From Paragordius varius (taxonomy: Eukaryota; Nematomorpha), in contig OZ176055.1 of assembly GCA_964247055.1 (NCBI GenBank), forward strand, positions 1,116,001 through 1,180,000: 64,000 nt of DNA, in the 5' to 3' direction. Numbering within the stretch: position 1 is the stretch's first letter; each line of letters begins with the position of its first letter. A model generated the notes under the pieces. That model worked only from the letters and a program-made list of their open reading frames with translations. It was not told the DNA's origin and did no database searches. Position numbers and translations under genes: made by a program. Below, in pieces: positions 28,101 through 34,427 of this stretch.

Positions 28101-28588
28101 AAGTATAAAGCCTTTAATCATTTAAGCGGATGTGATTTGTTTCAAAATTATTGATATTGTTAAGTTATTTAGCGCATAAATAAGATTCTCTTGATATTAT
28201 TACCTTTTAAAGTTTAATGTTTTTTTGAAAAGTATGGTATTTATAAAGGGGGTGTAATGTGGTTTTAAATTGGTTTCGATGTTTTATGAATTATTTTTTA
28301 TTTATGATAAAACAATTGAGTAGTATAAAAATTTTTGGCTCATCCATATATACATTTGTGAGATTTATTTTAAGTTTAATATAAAATTGTGCGTTATTTA
28401 ATTATGACTGTTGATTATTTCATTTGTTGTTTATATTGTTTAAAATAATTTTTTTAGAAGTATATAGTTTAATATATCTTTTTTATTTTAACATTATCGA
28501 ATTATTATATTTAATCTAATTGTATATTAATAGTGCCATGCTTTTAATTTGGCCAATCAACGACTGGATAATAACCTTATAAAGGAGG

Positions 28589-28639
<51 letters not shown>

Positions 28640-31206
28640 ATTTAATTTAGATATCTAAGACAATTTAAAGGTTATCATTTTTTAAATAATTTATATTGGT
28701 ATTTTTTACTTAAAATATTATATCAAGGAATTACGCTAAAAATTGAAATTATATGGACAAAACGTAAAAATATAAAGACAAAGTTTTTTTCTAAAAGAAA
28801 ACCATACATTTTTAATCCATAATTTTTCCTATATAAATAATTTAACTATAATATAAAATATATGTTATTGATTGTTTTATCAATAAACATCTTTATTTCA
28901 TACTATGCAATTTTTAATAATATTTATATTATGATTTAAATATTTGTATTTTATTTTTCGTTTCGTCCGTATTACAAACTTTTACTGTAATTAATACATT
29001 GGAGGTAATTTTTTGAATATTCCTAATATATATGGTCCTGAACCCATTTTTAGAAAACATTTCGTTTGTAATAAAGGCACAAGTACTAACTAATCCAATG
29101 ATATTTTTTTGTAAAAAAAATTTATAAGGTTCAAAATTTATAATTGGTTATATAAGTTTTGAAATTGTATAAAGGAAAAAAATATGTTAAAGCAGATATA
29201 ATTACAGTAAAAATGAAATTATACGGACAAAATGTAGGAATATAAAGACAAATTTTTTTCAAAAGACAACCTAAACCTCAATTCCTATTGTCTAATCAAT
29301 AATCTCTATTTTATACTTTGAAAGTTTAAAACAATCAGTAATATTAAAAAAATAAAGATTTAAAAAGTATGGGATTGTCTTTTAGGAAAACTATCTTTAT
29401 TTACGTTTTGTCCGTATAATTTCAATTTTTACTGTAGTATTGGTTTATGGCTAAAGTATAGAAAGTTACCTACCAAAAATGAAAATATATACAGTAACGT
29501 ATGGTAAAAAACTACAAATGGTTGAAATTAAACCGTTTTCCCCATGTTTTTATGGATTATATTACCGTTTTTTGACACTAATACACACGCTACTGTATTT
29601 ACTTAAGCCAAAAAATTGACATATAATTATTACTGTAATGTATTTTATTTCTAACCTATAGATGACACCCGAAGAAATTAAATTTTCTCTGCACATTGAA
29701 TCGATTCTCAATATATTACCGCACTCAGAATATCGACAATTGGTGGTTGAAGCTTTATGCGCACTTATAGTTGTTACGGATAAATTACATAAATACACCA
29801 TTTCACAACTCATTGATGTCGATCACATTGTACATCGTGCTAATCAAATTTTCTTGAATGATCAAGTTTGTCTTTTTTTATTAGTAATTTTTTATTATTT
29901 AGGACAAAAGATTTGATTTAACGGATTAATTATATAGATTTTTTTCGAAAAATGGTGTTTTAGCGCAGTTAAAATTTAAAATTATACGAAAAAACGTAAA
30001 AATATATAGACAAATATTTTTTTCTAAAAGTCAAGCATAATTTTTAAATCTTAGCTTTTTTAATGTGAATTATTGTTTAAAATTGCAAAGTATGAGAAAT
30101 TGTGATATGTATATTGGTAAAACAATCTATATATTTTATGATCGTAAATTCATTTATACTAGAAATAAAATAAATAGTTGCCTTTTGGAGAAAAATATTT
30201 GTCTTTATGTTTTTACGTTTTGTCCATATAATTTCTGTTTTTACAGTAAATGATTTCATGGAAAAAATTACTTCTAGCACTAATAGAGTTTTTTTAATTT
30301 GCAGTATAAAAGCTAAAAATTGTTTTCTTAGGTCTATTTCGCTCGCTTTTGGTAAAAAGGATTCTAAAAGTTATTTAATTAGTGTTTGAATTTGGATTTC
30401 AAATCCAAAAATATGAGTTTTTTAGCGCATCTTTTCTTTGGGGGAAGGGGGAATCAAAAATTTTTTAACAGAAAATACGTTTATTGCACTATGTTTTTAT
30501 TTTTTAGGGCATATAGGATGGAAAAATAATCTTTAACAGATATAATTAAATAATTTATTGATATTTTGTATAGCATACTATAATGATAATACATTTGGAA
30601 TGTTAAAATATATAATAAGTTTATAAATATATATAAGGCATATATGTTAAAAAGTATAAAAAAATATATGTATAAATTGCAATTTGCTAATGGACTGTGT
30701 AACTTTAACATTATCATCATTTAGCAATAATACTACTTTTCCAAAAAATCTCAAAACTGCATACACAATGCATACATGATCAAATCTGCAAATTTAAGAT
30801 ATCCTTTTTTTGCCCCTTTTTAAAGCATGTTGAAAACTTTAAAGAATATATTATAAAACCCTTGTTTATGCCAAGTTTGAGCGTTAATTCTGTTATCTTG
30901 TTGTTTTATAATTATGGTTTTTGAACATATATTCCTGGATTTTGTTCGGAATTATTTTTTATTTCCTTGCTTTAGAAACAAGTGAATGGAGATGCTACAC
31001 TATGTTGTGCTCCCAATGTTAATACGGGAACGCAACACGAAAACGCAACCGTAAAACCATGTGGAGGCGTTGATGGAATTTGCCAATTTTTTTATGATTC
31101 CGCCCCGAGTGGGGTGTACGGAACCCTAACGTATATGACTCGGGCATTTGCTGAAATAGTTAGGGTCGAAGCTTTGGACGAACGTGCTCAGTGTCATATC
31201 AATTGA
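284..31206 (+). CDS. PHKA: Phosphorylase b kinase regulatory subunit alpha (3' 26 exons)
   Basis: Regulatory alpha subunit of phosphorylase kinase, which activates glycogen phosphorylase. Exons: 284-382, 810-851, 1581-1685, 1750-1803, 1903-2025, 2530-2622, 3908-4015, 14953-15031, 15964-16098, 16591-16700, 18552-18687, 19048-19123, 19217-19299, 20233-20424, 21082-21258, 21697-21844, 22421-22499, 22598-22675, 23238-23396, 25347-25476, 25807-25899, 26410-26498, 27947-28102, 28534-28587, 29662-29865, 30976-31206. They total 3033 nt, 1010 residues plus stop, with matching phases and GT-AG introns throughout. Family signatures run in order: [67 protein letters not shown]. Family members are about 1200 residues, so roughly the first 220 (start of the GH15-like domain) lie upstream. 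Alpha is preferred to beta because of the CaaX-like end (CHIN). The acceptor of exon 11 is the least certain boundary. Confidence 0.95.
1235..1529. mobile_element. A-family MITE copy A1
   Basis: Starts TATACCATTTACAATTC and ends with the inverse (AAATGGTTTA). Subterminal 20-22-bp units of the type GGGTGAATTTGAATTGTTCA point inward from each end. No coding capacity. The TATA ends and small size suggest a Tc1/mariner-type, TA-targeting MITE. Lies in PHKA intron 2. Confidence 0.8.
2808..3344. mobile_element. A-family MITE variant A2
   Basis: Ends TATACCATTTGCACTTCAAG and CTTGAAGTGCAAATGGTAT. Subterminal units differ from other copies (AAGGACCAACTTGAACTGTT type). At about 540 bp it is longer than typical A copies, with an AT-rich middle. 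Lies in PHKA intron 6. Confidence 0.75.
3375..3657. mobile_element. A-family MITE copy A3
   Basis: Inverted ends TATACCATTTACAATTC and GTAAATGGTATA, subterminal GGGTGAATTTGAATTGTTCA-type units, about 280 bp. Lies in PHKA intron 6, 30 bp after A2. Confidence 0.8.
3796..3820. repeat. AT dinucleotide microsatellite
   Basis: Pure AT run in PHKA intron 6, about 90 bp upstream of exon 7. Confidence 0.9.
4081..4503. mobile_element. G-family hairpin-headed repeat, possibly Helitron-like
   Basis: Preceded by an AT run. The head (4081-4130) holds two perfect hairpins: GCTGC-TAC-GCAGC at 4096-4108 and GAAGTCC-TTC-GGACTTC at 4114-4130, then a G-rich tract. The tail reads CAGCATTTTCCATTTTTATA followed by ATs. 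The same head, body and tail recur at 45081-46290. Head hairpins with flanking microsatellites resemble Helentron-derived (HINE/DINE-type) elements, but no Rep/Hel gene is present, so the class is inferred. A short open frame inside it has no sign of being a gene. Confidence 0.6.
4580..8484. mobile_element. 3.9-kb foldback element with tandem repeats in its arms
   Basis: Two long inverted arms, about 4580-6471 and 6608-8484, around a loop of about 135 bp. The outer ends are CAGTATGCATTTTAATG and its inverse, flanked by TA on both sides (4578-4579, 8485-8486), as for Tc1/mariner-type insertion. Each arm holds about nine degenerate units of 85-120 bp containing AAAATTGCGGTTTTTAATAA and TTTTGCATTGTTAATTG. 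The arms look nearly identical apart from a few short indels, so the element is probably young or converted. No transposase seen. The long arms with internal tandem repeats recall Drosophila FB/Galileo foldbacks, but the TA target and ends link it to the M MITEs in this window. Confidence 0.85.
5050..5930. repeat. Tandem array in the left foldback arm
   Basis: About nine units of 85-120 bp starting near 5064, 5175, 5283, 5400, 5487, 5601, 5703, 5800 and 5900, each with a version of AGGTAAAAATTGCGG. The mirror array is at about 7130-8010. Confidence 0.8.
8584..8650. repeat. 8-bp tandem array, left end of the palindromic transposon
   Basis: AGTAAGAT / AGTAAGAC / GGTAAGAC units, about eight copies, one interrupted by CAT. 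Mirrored at about 10690-10785, where the copy number is higher. Confidence 0.85.
9229..9567 (+). CDS. Myb/SANT-like DNA-binding protein, left-arm copy
   Basis: Open stretch beginning [20 protein letters not shown] then [20 protein letters not shown] and [16 protein letters not shown]. The pattern (W...L...Y, QLxKMFxNIKxxxKKKL) resembles Myb/SANT-like domains of transposon accessory proteins. The last residues run into the loop, where the match with the right-arm copy stops, so this copy probably lacks its 3' exon. An upstream open stretch (8809-9008, starting with [13 protein letters not shown]) may be an earlier exon or chance; it is present in both arms. Confidence 0.5.
   Translation: MHKDQWDLLFSEYITKVNDGQNLKQLQKMFTNIKYTIKKKLQKMKQTGNKKPPIFLEYEKNYTHYLNIHPVAKYKIIKIKAIILIVWLVNNKQIIIFSNITLSKEGTYLIIV
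9844..10110 (-). CDS. Myb/SANT-like DNA-binding protein, right-arm copy
   Basis: Same protein as the left-arm copy, on the opposite strand, nearly identical to residue 80. Here the loop supplies a plausible further minus-strand exon at about 9710-9520, reading [18 protein letters not shown] and later [15 protein letters not shown]. The right-arm copy is therefore probably the original orientation of the gene and the left arm a duplicate. Confidence 0.5.
   Translation of the reverse strand: MHKDQWDLLFSEYITKVNDGQNLKQLQKMFTNIKYTIKKKLQKMKQTGNKKPPIFLEYEKNYTHYLNIHPVAKYKVIKIKAIILIRLV
10990..13810 (-). mobile_element. RTE-type LINE, degraded
   Basis: Minus-strand relic, 5' to 3' from about 13810 to 10990. 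The endonuclease region (about 13790-13130) reads [20 protein letters not shown] and [15 protein letters not shown], then [11 protein letters not shown]. The reverse transcriptase region (12227-11985) reads [16 protein letters not shown] and [17 protein letters not shown]. Then follow [12 protein letters not shown], a C-x2-C...WVHNKC motif (about 11700-11650) and [19 protein letters not shown]. Several stops and frameshifts make it inactive. [11 protein letters not shown] and the IKLLDEH region favour the RTE clade; the clade is inferred. Confidence 0.8.
13825..14325 (+). mobile_element. Inverted partial copy of the LINE endonuclease region
   Basis: Plus-strand copy of the same endonuclease segment that lies on the minus strand at about 13620-13150. 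Both contain [22 protein letters not shown] sequence, then [21 protein letters not shown] sequence and CGGCAATTTGCCTATCCCAA. The two copies face each other head to head around a junction near 13815. Confidence 0.8.
14568..14802. mobile_element. A-family MITE copy A5
   Basis: TATACCATTTACAGTTC at the left, a degenerate GATGTGGTATA at the right. About 235 bp, PHKA intron 7. Confidence 0.75.
14953..19299 (+). CDS. PHKA: PHKA exons 8-13 of window: post-catalytic-fold region
   Basis: Window residues 209-414. Exon 8 reads [10 protein letters not shown] and PKPELVVQ. Exon 9 reads [16 protein letters not shown] with IYSYLG. Exon 10 reads [16 protein letters not shown] and [13 protein letters not shown]. 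Exon 11 reads [15 protein letters not shown] and GRPTMLLF. Exon 12 reads [13 protein letters not shown], and exon 13 reads [10 protein letters not shown] and STSCIT. All align collinearly with vertebrate PHKA. Exon 11 may start at 18552; the nearer AG at 18545-18546 would break the frame. Exon 8 follows a 10.9-kb intron full of transposons, and its donor (gt at 15032) lies only 19 bp before an A-family MITE. Confidence 0.92.
15050..15313. mobile_element. A-family MITE copy A6
   Basis: TATACCATTTACAGTTTAA at the left, CGTAAATGGTATA at the right. It begins 19 bp after the donor of PHKA exon 8; only an AT run separates them. Confidence 0.8.
15632..15882. mobile_element. A-family MITE copy A7, right end missing
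   Basis: Left end TATACCATTCACAATTC. The right side stops inside the first GGGTGAATTTGAATTGT unit, about 80 bp upstream of the PHKA exon 9 acceptor. Confidence 0.75.
17365..18310 (-). mobile_element. LINE 3' fragment, same family as the intron-7 LINE
   Basis: Minus-strand relic in PHKA intron 10. It reads [12 protein letters not shown], then [18 protein letters not shown] (a C-x2-C...HKKC motif), then [19 protein letters not shown], then a 3' part with [14 protein letters not shown]. Order and motifs match the LINE at 10990-13810. The RT core and endonuclease are absent. Confidence 0.75.
19775..20215. mobile_element. A-family MITE copy A8 with expanded right minisatellite
   Basis: Left end TATACCATTTACACTTC; right end GAACTGTAAATAATTTATA. 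The right side contains about twelve 21-bp units (19953-20205) instead of the usual one to three. Lies just upstream of PHKA exon 14. Confidence 0.85.
19953..20205 (+). repeat. 21-bp minisatellite inside MITE A8
   Basis: About twelve units of the type GGTGAATTTGAATTGTTCAA, with variants (GTTCGA, GTTTGA, GATTTTTGGAATT). The long open frames it creates on both strands are a product of the 21-bp period, not genes. Confidence 0.9.
20233..21844 (+). CDS. PHKA: PHKA exons 14-16 of window: variable linker and start of C-terminal half
   Basis: Window residues 415-586. Exon 14 (20233-20424) and exon 15 (21082-21258) encode a basic, Ser/Pro-rich linker, including [26 protein letters not shown] and PIVDSPHIL. 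Only short parts resemble vertebrate PHKA linkers (LPTK, LVDSP). Exon 16 returns to strong similarity: [15 protein letters not shown] matches the family LQEQADILYxLYxxK. Phases (1, 1, 1, 2) fit the neighbours. The exon 14 acceptor (gtag at 20229-20232) directly follows an A-family MITE and an AT run, so this is the least conserved part of the gene model. The last bases of exon 14 recur twice in the next intron. Confidence 0.82.
20386..20960 (+). repeat. Tandem copies of the 3' end of PHKA exon 14 and its donor
   Basis: The sequence ACCAAATCTATATCTGTTGA with GCTAGTATGTGTAAAATTT recurs three times with a period of about 180 bp (near 20391, 20571 and 20751). A weaker fourth trace (CCCAACTTTGTCGTAGTTAA) is at about 20917. 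Copies two and three lack 15 bp (an in-frame loss) between TTTTGTCG and ACCAAATC. Each keeps the donor GTATGTG. Confidence 0.85.
22421..23396 (+). CDS. PHKA: PHKA exons 17-19 of window
   Basis: Window residues 587-692. Exon 17 gives KGADYVV and [11 protein letters not shown]. Exon 18 gives [18 protein letters not shown], equivalent to GLIRYISGLLRKKVEAL in vertebrates. Exon 19 gives [17 protein letters not shown], the strongly conserved LPPEPREK motif, then [17 protein letters not shown]. Exon 19 uses a weak-looking donor (gttttt at 23397). The intron between exons 18 and 19 carries a 200-bp M-family MITE (22697-22896). Confidence 0.93.
22697..22896. mobile_element. M-family MITE copy M1
   Basis: Ends AGTATGCATTTCAATGG and CCATTAAAATGCATACT; inner arms contain ACACTACTGTAGTGTTGC and CACTATAGTGTAGT. 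About 200 bp in PHKA intron 18. The outer 17 bp match the ends of the 3.9-kb foldback. Confidence 0.85.
23933..24232. mobile_element. B-family MITE copy B1
   Basis: Inverted arms of about 80 bp. Left: ACTGAAATTACACGGACAAA then AAGACAACC; right: the inverse, ending CGTATAAATTCAACTTTTAC. TACTGTA/TACAGT-type ends suggest a TA-targeting Tc1/mariner MITE. PHKA intron 19. Confidence 0.85.
24624..24919. mobile_element. B-family MITE copy B2
   Basis: Left end TACAGTAAAAATTGAAATTA, right end TTTTTACTGTA. About 296 bp in PHKA intron 19. Confidence 0.85.
24780..25330 (+). repeat. Tandem triplication of the right half of MITE B2
   Basis: Three units of about 190-205 bp, each with TTACAGTT then AATAATCGCGAGATATAAAA (or a variant), then AAGTATGGTTGTCT and TTTCAATTTTTACTGTA. 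An AT microsatellite lies between units (24940-24967, 25139-25165). Confidence 0.8.
25347..26498 (+). CDS. PHKA: PHKA exons 20-22 of window
   Basis: Window residues 693-796. Exon 20: [19 protein letters not shown] and [18 protein letters not shown], matching the RLRIGLIIQVMATELA core of the family. Exon 21: [17 protein letters not shown] with [13 protein letters not shown], equivalent to NLSPxxMKNLLHHILSGKEF. Exon 22: a divergent segment ending NELKLLMKK, which leads into the phosphorylation loop. The 2-kb intron before exon 20 holds two B-family MITEs and extra tandem copies of a B right half. Confidence 0.93.
27060..27344. mobile_element. A-family MITE copy A9
   Basis: TATACCATTTACTTCAAG left, CTGTAAATGGTATA right, with GGGTGAATGTGAATTGTTCA-type units. 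PHKA intron 22. Confidence 0.8.
27598..27888. mobile_element. B-family MITE copy B3
   Basis: TACAGAAAAACTGAAATTAT left, TTTTAACTGTA right. Ends about 60 bp before PHKA exon 23. Confidence 0.85.
27947..31206 (+). CDS. PHKA: PHKA exons 23-26 of window: C-terminal domain and CaaX-like end
   Basis: Window residues 797-1010. Exon 23 starts RISSHIG and contains [19 protein letters not shown] then [11 protein letters not shown]. Exon 24 is [18 protein letters not shown]. Exon 25 is [17 protein letters not shown], then [16 protein letters not shown] and [16 protein letters not shown]. Exon 26 contains [18 protein letters not shown] and ends AQCHIN followed by TGA. Vertebrate alpha subunits end CQMQ or CAMQ and are farnesylated; CHIN keeps Cys at position -4 and has an aliphatic third residue. 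The loop that in vertebrates separates the basic phosphorylation motif from [11 protein letters not shown] is short here. A possible poly(A) signal AATAAA occurs at 31442-31447 inside a MITE; none is nearer. Confidence 0.95.
28589..28637. repeat. AT microsatellite starting at the PHKA exon 24 donor
   Basis: About 24 AT repeats beginning one base after the donor GT (28588-28589) of exon 24. Confidence 0.9.
28732..28989. mobile_element. B-family MITE copy B4
   Basis: TACGCTAAAAATTGAAATTA left, CTTTTACTGTA right, shortened middle. PHKA intron 24. Confidence 0.8.
29203..29436. mobile_element. B-family MITE copy B5
   Basis: TACAGTAAAAATGAAATTAT left, TTTTTACTGTA right. PHKA intron 24, 225 bp before exon 25. 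Confidence 0.85.
29963..30248. mobile_element. B-family MITE copy B6
   Basis: Left GCGCAGTTAAAATTTAAAAT, right CTGTTTTTACAGTA, diverged. Begins about 100 bp after PHKA exon 25. Short open frames on both strands here are shadows of the inverted repeat. Confidence 0.8.
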
Positions 31207-31292
31207 AAACGAGCTTGCTTGCTTTCTTGCTTGTTTGCATATGTTTCTATAAAACAAAAAAATATTACGTTATAGATTATAATTGAGATGTA

Positions 31293-31570
31293 TACAGTAA
31301 AAACTGAATTATACGGATAAAATGTAAAAATAGAAAGACAAATATTTTTTTCTAAAAGACAACCATAATTTTTGAATCTTGATTTATATCTATATAACTC
31401 ATTGTTTTAAATGTCAAAATCTGAAATAGAGATACATTACTAATAAAATCAATTCTATATTTTACATTGTAACTAAATAGCTTATAATACGGTTTTAAAA
31501 AAGTATGGTTGTCTTTTAGAAAAAAATATTTGCCTTTTCCTTTTGTCCGTTAATTACAATTATTGCTGTA
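31293..31570. mobile_element. B-family MITE copy B7
   Basis: TACAGTAAAAACTGAATTAT left, a degenerate TATTGCTGTA right. It starts 87 bp after the PHKA stop codon, so it may be inside the 3' UTR. Confidence 0.85.
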
Positions 31571-32148
31571 TATATGTATGTGTCTAGAGTAAATAGCAAA
31601 GTTAATAGATCTAAAAAGTGTCGTTTCTATTTATTTTTTTATCTTTAAATAACCTATCTAATTTAGGTTATACAAGAAGGAGTAGAGATGTAATGATACA
31701 TTCTCAATTGAATTCAACACAGTAATTTATAAAAGTATTAGACAGCCGTATGTTTTTTACTATTTTTTAATGGCAATTAAAAGTTGGATTTAAAATTAAA
31801 TTGAATTAGACAAAGTCGCATATATCCTAATCAATTAGCCATAGTTTATATATCACAAGTTGCGCTTATTTTATAGTTTTTTATCATATTTCAAGTTTTT
31901 AAACTATGTAACGTGTGCCATAATTCATTTTACAATGTTTGTTAAAATGGAGTTAAAGAAATCTCTATTTTATACTTTTAATCAATCATACATATATATT
32001 ACTTAATTTGTATTTTAAACAAATCACATTTAATTGACGTTGTGCAAATATTTTAAATATTTATGTATAAATTAAAATATTTTTTTAAAGTGCCAACATT
32101 TATAGTTAAAAAATATGTAATATTGCATTTTCACTCCAAATTTATAAA

Positions 32149-32341
32149 AGTATGCATTTTAATGGTTTCTTATTTCACACAATAGTTGGGTAATTTACAA
32201 AACCACAGTAGTGTATGGTAAAAACAACAAATGTCGATTTATAAATAATTTTTTTCTTTCTTTTTTCATACATACACTATTGTGTTGCAAATTGCCTAAA
32301 TATAGTGTAGTGTGAAATAAGCAACCATTAAAATGCATACT
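32149..32341. mobile_element. M-family MITE copy M2
   Basis: AGTATGCATTTTAATGG left and AACCATTAAAATGCATACTG right, inner CACAGTAGTGTATGG and its inverse. About 193 bp. Confidence 0.85.
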
Positions 32342-32950
32342 GTTATAAATATGTATAAAACAACAGTATTTGTGAATTGTGAGCATCAACAAATGTATTA
32401 TAAACTATGTAATATTTTATAAAATTTAATAAATATAATGATTGTGAATATGGCGATAATTATATAAAATAATTTAGGTAGGGTCAACTGATATTTTAAT
32501 TTCGATTACCTTAATACGATAAAATAAAATTGATTGAAAATAAAATCGATTTAAAAAATAATTATTTTTGAGTTAAAATATGCGGTTGCCCAAGTGTTTA
32601 GATAAAAAAATAGTGTTAAACCATTAATATTAAAAATATAATATTAGTTTGCTATTATTAATTAACTAATTAATTAGTTATAAGAAAAATAGATTTTGTT
32701 AATTAAGTTAAAGTAAATGGCAAAAACGCATATAAATGATTTTTAAAAAAATAAATAGTTAATTTATTTAATAAATATCTAATTTTCGGTTATATTTGTA
32801 TAACCTTCTTTAGGATAAAGAAAAGAAATTAAAACGAAATTAAAAAAGATATAAATTAAAATAAGCACTAAATTACTGAGCCCCATTATTAACTGATAGA
32901 GTATTTTTGTTGATATAAAAGATGTAAAAATATTCTTACATCCATCAATG

Positions 32951-33221
32951 TATTGTAAAAATTGAAAATTAACAGACAAAACGTAAAAACACAAAGACAA
33001 TTTTTTTAAAAAGACCATTGTACTTTTTTAAACTTAATTTTTTAAAATAACTTAATGTTTTTAATTTCAAAAGTATTATTGGTAAAACAATCTTCTATAT
33101 ATTATAGTTGTTAAACATTTGATATCGGAAAAACTAAGGTGTAAAAAAGTATGATTTTATATAAAAAATATTTGTCTTTATATTTTTCCGTTTTATCCGG
33201 ATAATTTCGATTTTTACTGCA
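32951..33221. mobile_element. B-family MITE copy B8
   Basis: Left TATTGTAAAAATTGAAAATT, right CGATTTTTACTGCA, diverged. Confidence 0.75.
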
Positions 33222-34229
33222 TGGGTTTGTTTTAATTGCTAATTCCATATCTTTTTTTAAAATAAGGGTTCCTGGAAACGGTTCCCTCTTCCTTCTCTTT
33301 TGGTAAAATAATTTAGCTTTATGTCAATATTATAATAAGTTACATAAAGCTATGGTGACACCAAAAATATATGGCTTTCTTAATTTGTAAAATATACTTT
33401 TATAATGATTAAAACAATTAAACAGTATTGAAAGCGGTGAGATAATAAAAATTTATTTAAAAAATGCATTATCGGCATTAAAAACGGCTAAAACCCTTTA
33501 AAAAAAGAAAGCGAAAAAAGATAGTTTCTATTTTATATTTTGATATTGGGATTTTTATTATTTTCTGATTACAATTTATTAACATATATTGGTTAAAATT
33601 ATTTAACGAACAGTTATTCAATCAGATGAATCAATTTACTTTTAGGGCTAAGCCCCTAATATATTTTGTTTATATTTCGAATTAATTGGATAAATAAATT
33701 CTAATGCGAAATAGAGTGGATTCATTTTTTAGTAAACTTGTTTTATATACCAGTTAAAAATTTGAACAAGTTAATTGCACCACAATCGGATAGGGTATAA
33801 GGGGTGATAAACAACCCTAAAACTATCTTAAGTTTTTGTAAAAAAAGAGATTTTTTATTTGGCATACCTTGACCCGACAATAAGAATATTTAAGGTTTTT
33901 TGCCAATGTTATAATCTATTATTTGGAAACCTTCTGACTTCTGGTTTTTTAATTGGGCTTAGTTAATTTTGCCACTTACAGTGATAAAAAATGTTGACAA
34001 TTTAAGTCAGTAAATCCAAAATTATTTTTTATCCAGAAAATGTAATTGTACCAAAATTTAGTTAACAAAAGGGAAATTGTATCATTTCTCATAATTTCAA
34101 CGTTTTAACCTATTTTCCCTTATTTTATAGTTATGAACCAAAATGTATTTCAAAAATAAGCCAAGCAAAATTTCTTATGAGCCATCCATTAATATTTCTC
34201 GTTACTGCGTTTTAGAGAGGAAAGTGGGG

Positions 34230-34342
34230 ATTATTTATTATACAAATAAAAAGTAAAACAAAAAGACCACCATATTTTTTAAATCTTGATTATTTAATTT
34301 TTAGTTTTCATCCGTATAACTTTAATTTTTATTGTTATAGAA
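34230..34342. mobile_element. B-family MITE remnant B9
   Basis: Internally deleted copy with AAAAAGACCACCATA in the left arm and CATCCGTATAACTTTAATTT in the right. Lies just downstream of the Trunk-like stop codon. Confidence 0.55.
34234..34239 (-). promoter_or_regulatory. Possible poly(A) signal for the Trunk-like gene
   Basis: AATAAA on the minus strand about 190 bp beyond the stop codon. In such AT-rich DNA the motif is frequent by chance. Confidence 0.3.
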
Positions 34343-34427
34343 AAAAATATTTTACCTCCTATAATATTGCCATTTCCCTTATTAAGGGTGTGTTTTGTTT
34401 GCCCATTAGGACCCAAATATATATGAA

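Larger units (their letters stand above)
31571..34233. other. Intergenic region, PHKA to Trunk-like gene
   Basis: AT-rich DNA between two convergent genes. It contains one M-family and one B-family MITE, listed separately. Elsewhere I see no exon, RNA gene or repeat that I can support. Confidence 0.6.

Noticed and set aside
30065-30280. Open frames on both strands
   Set aside because: Product of the inverted repeat of B-family MITE B6 in a PHKA intron.
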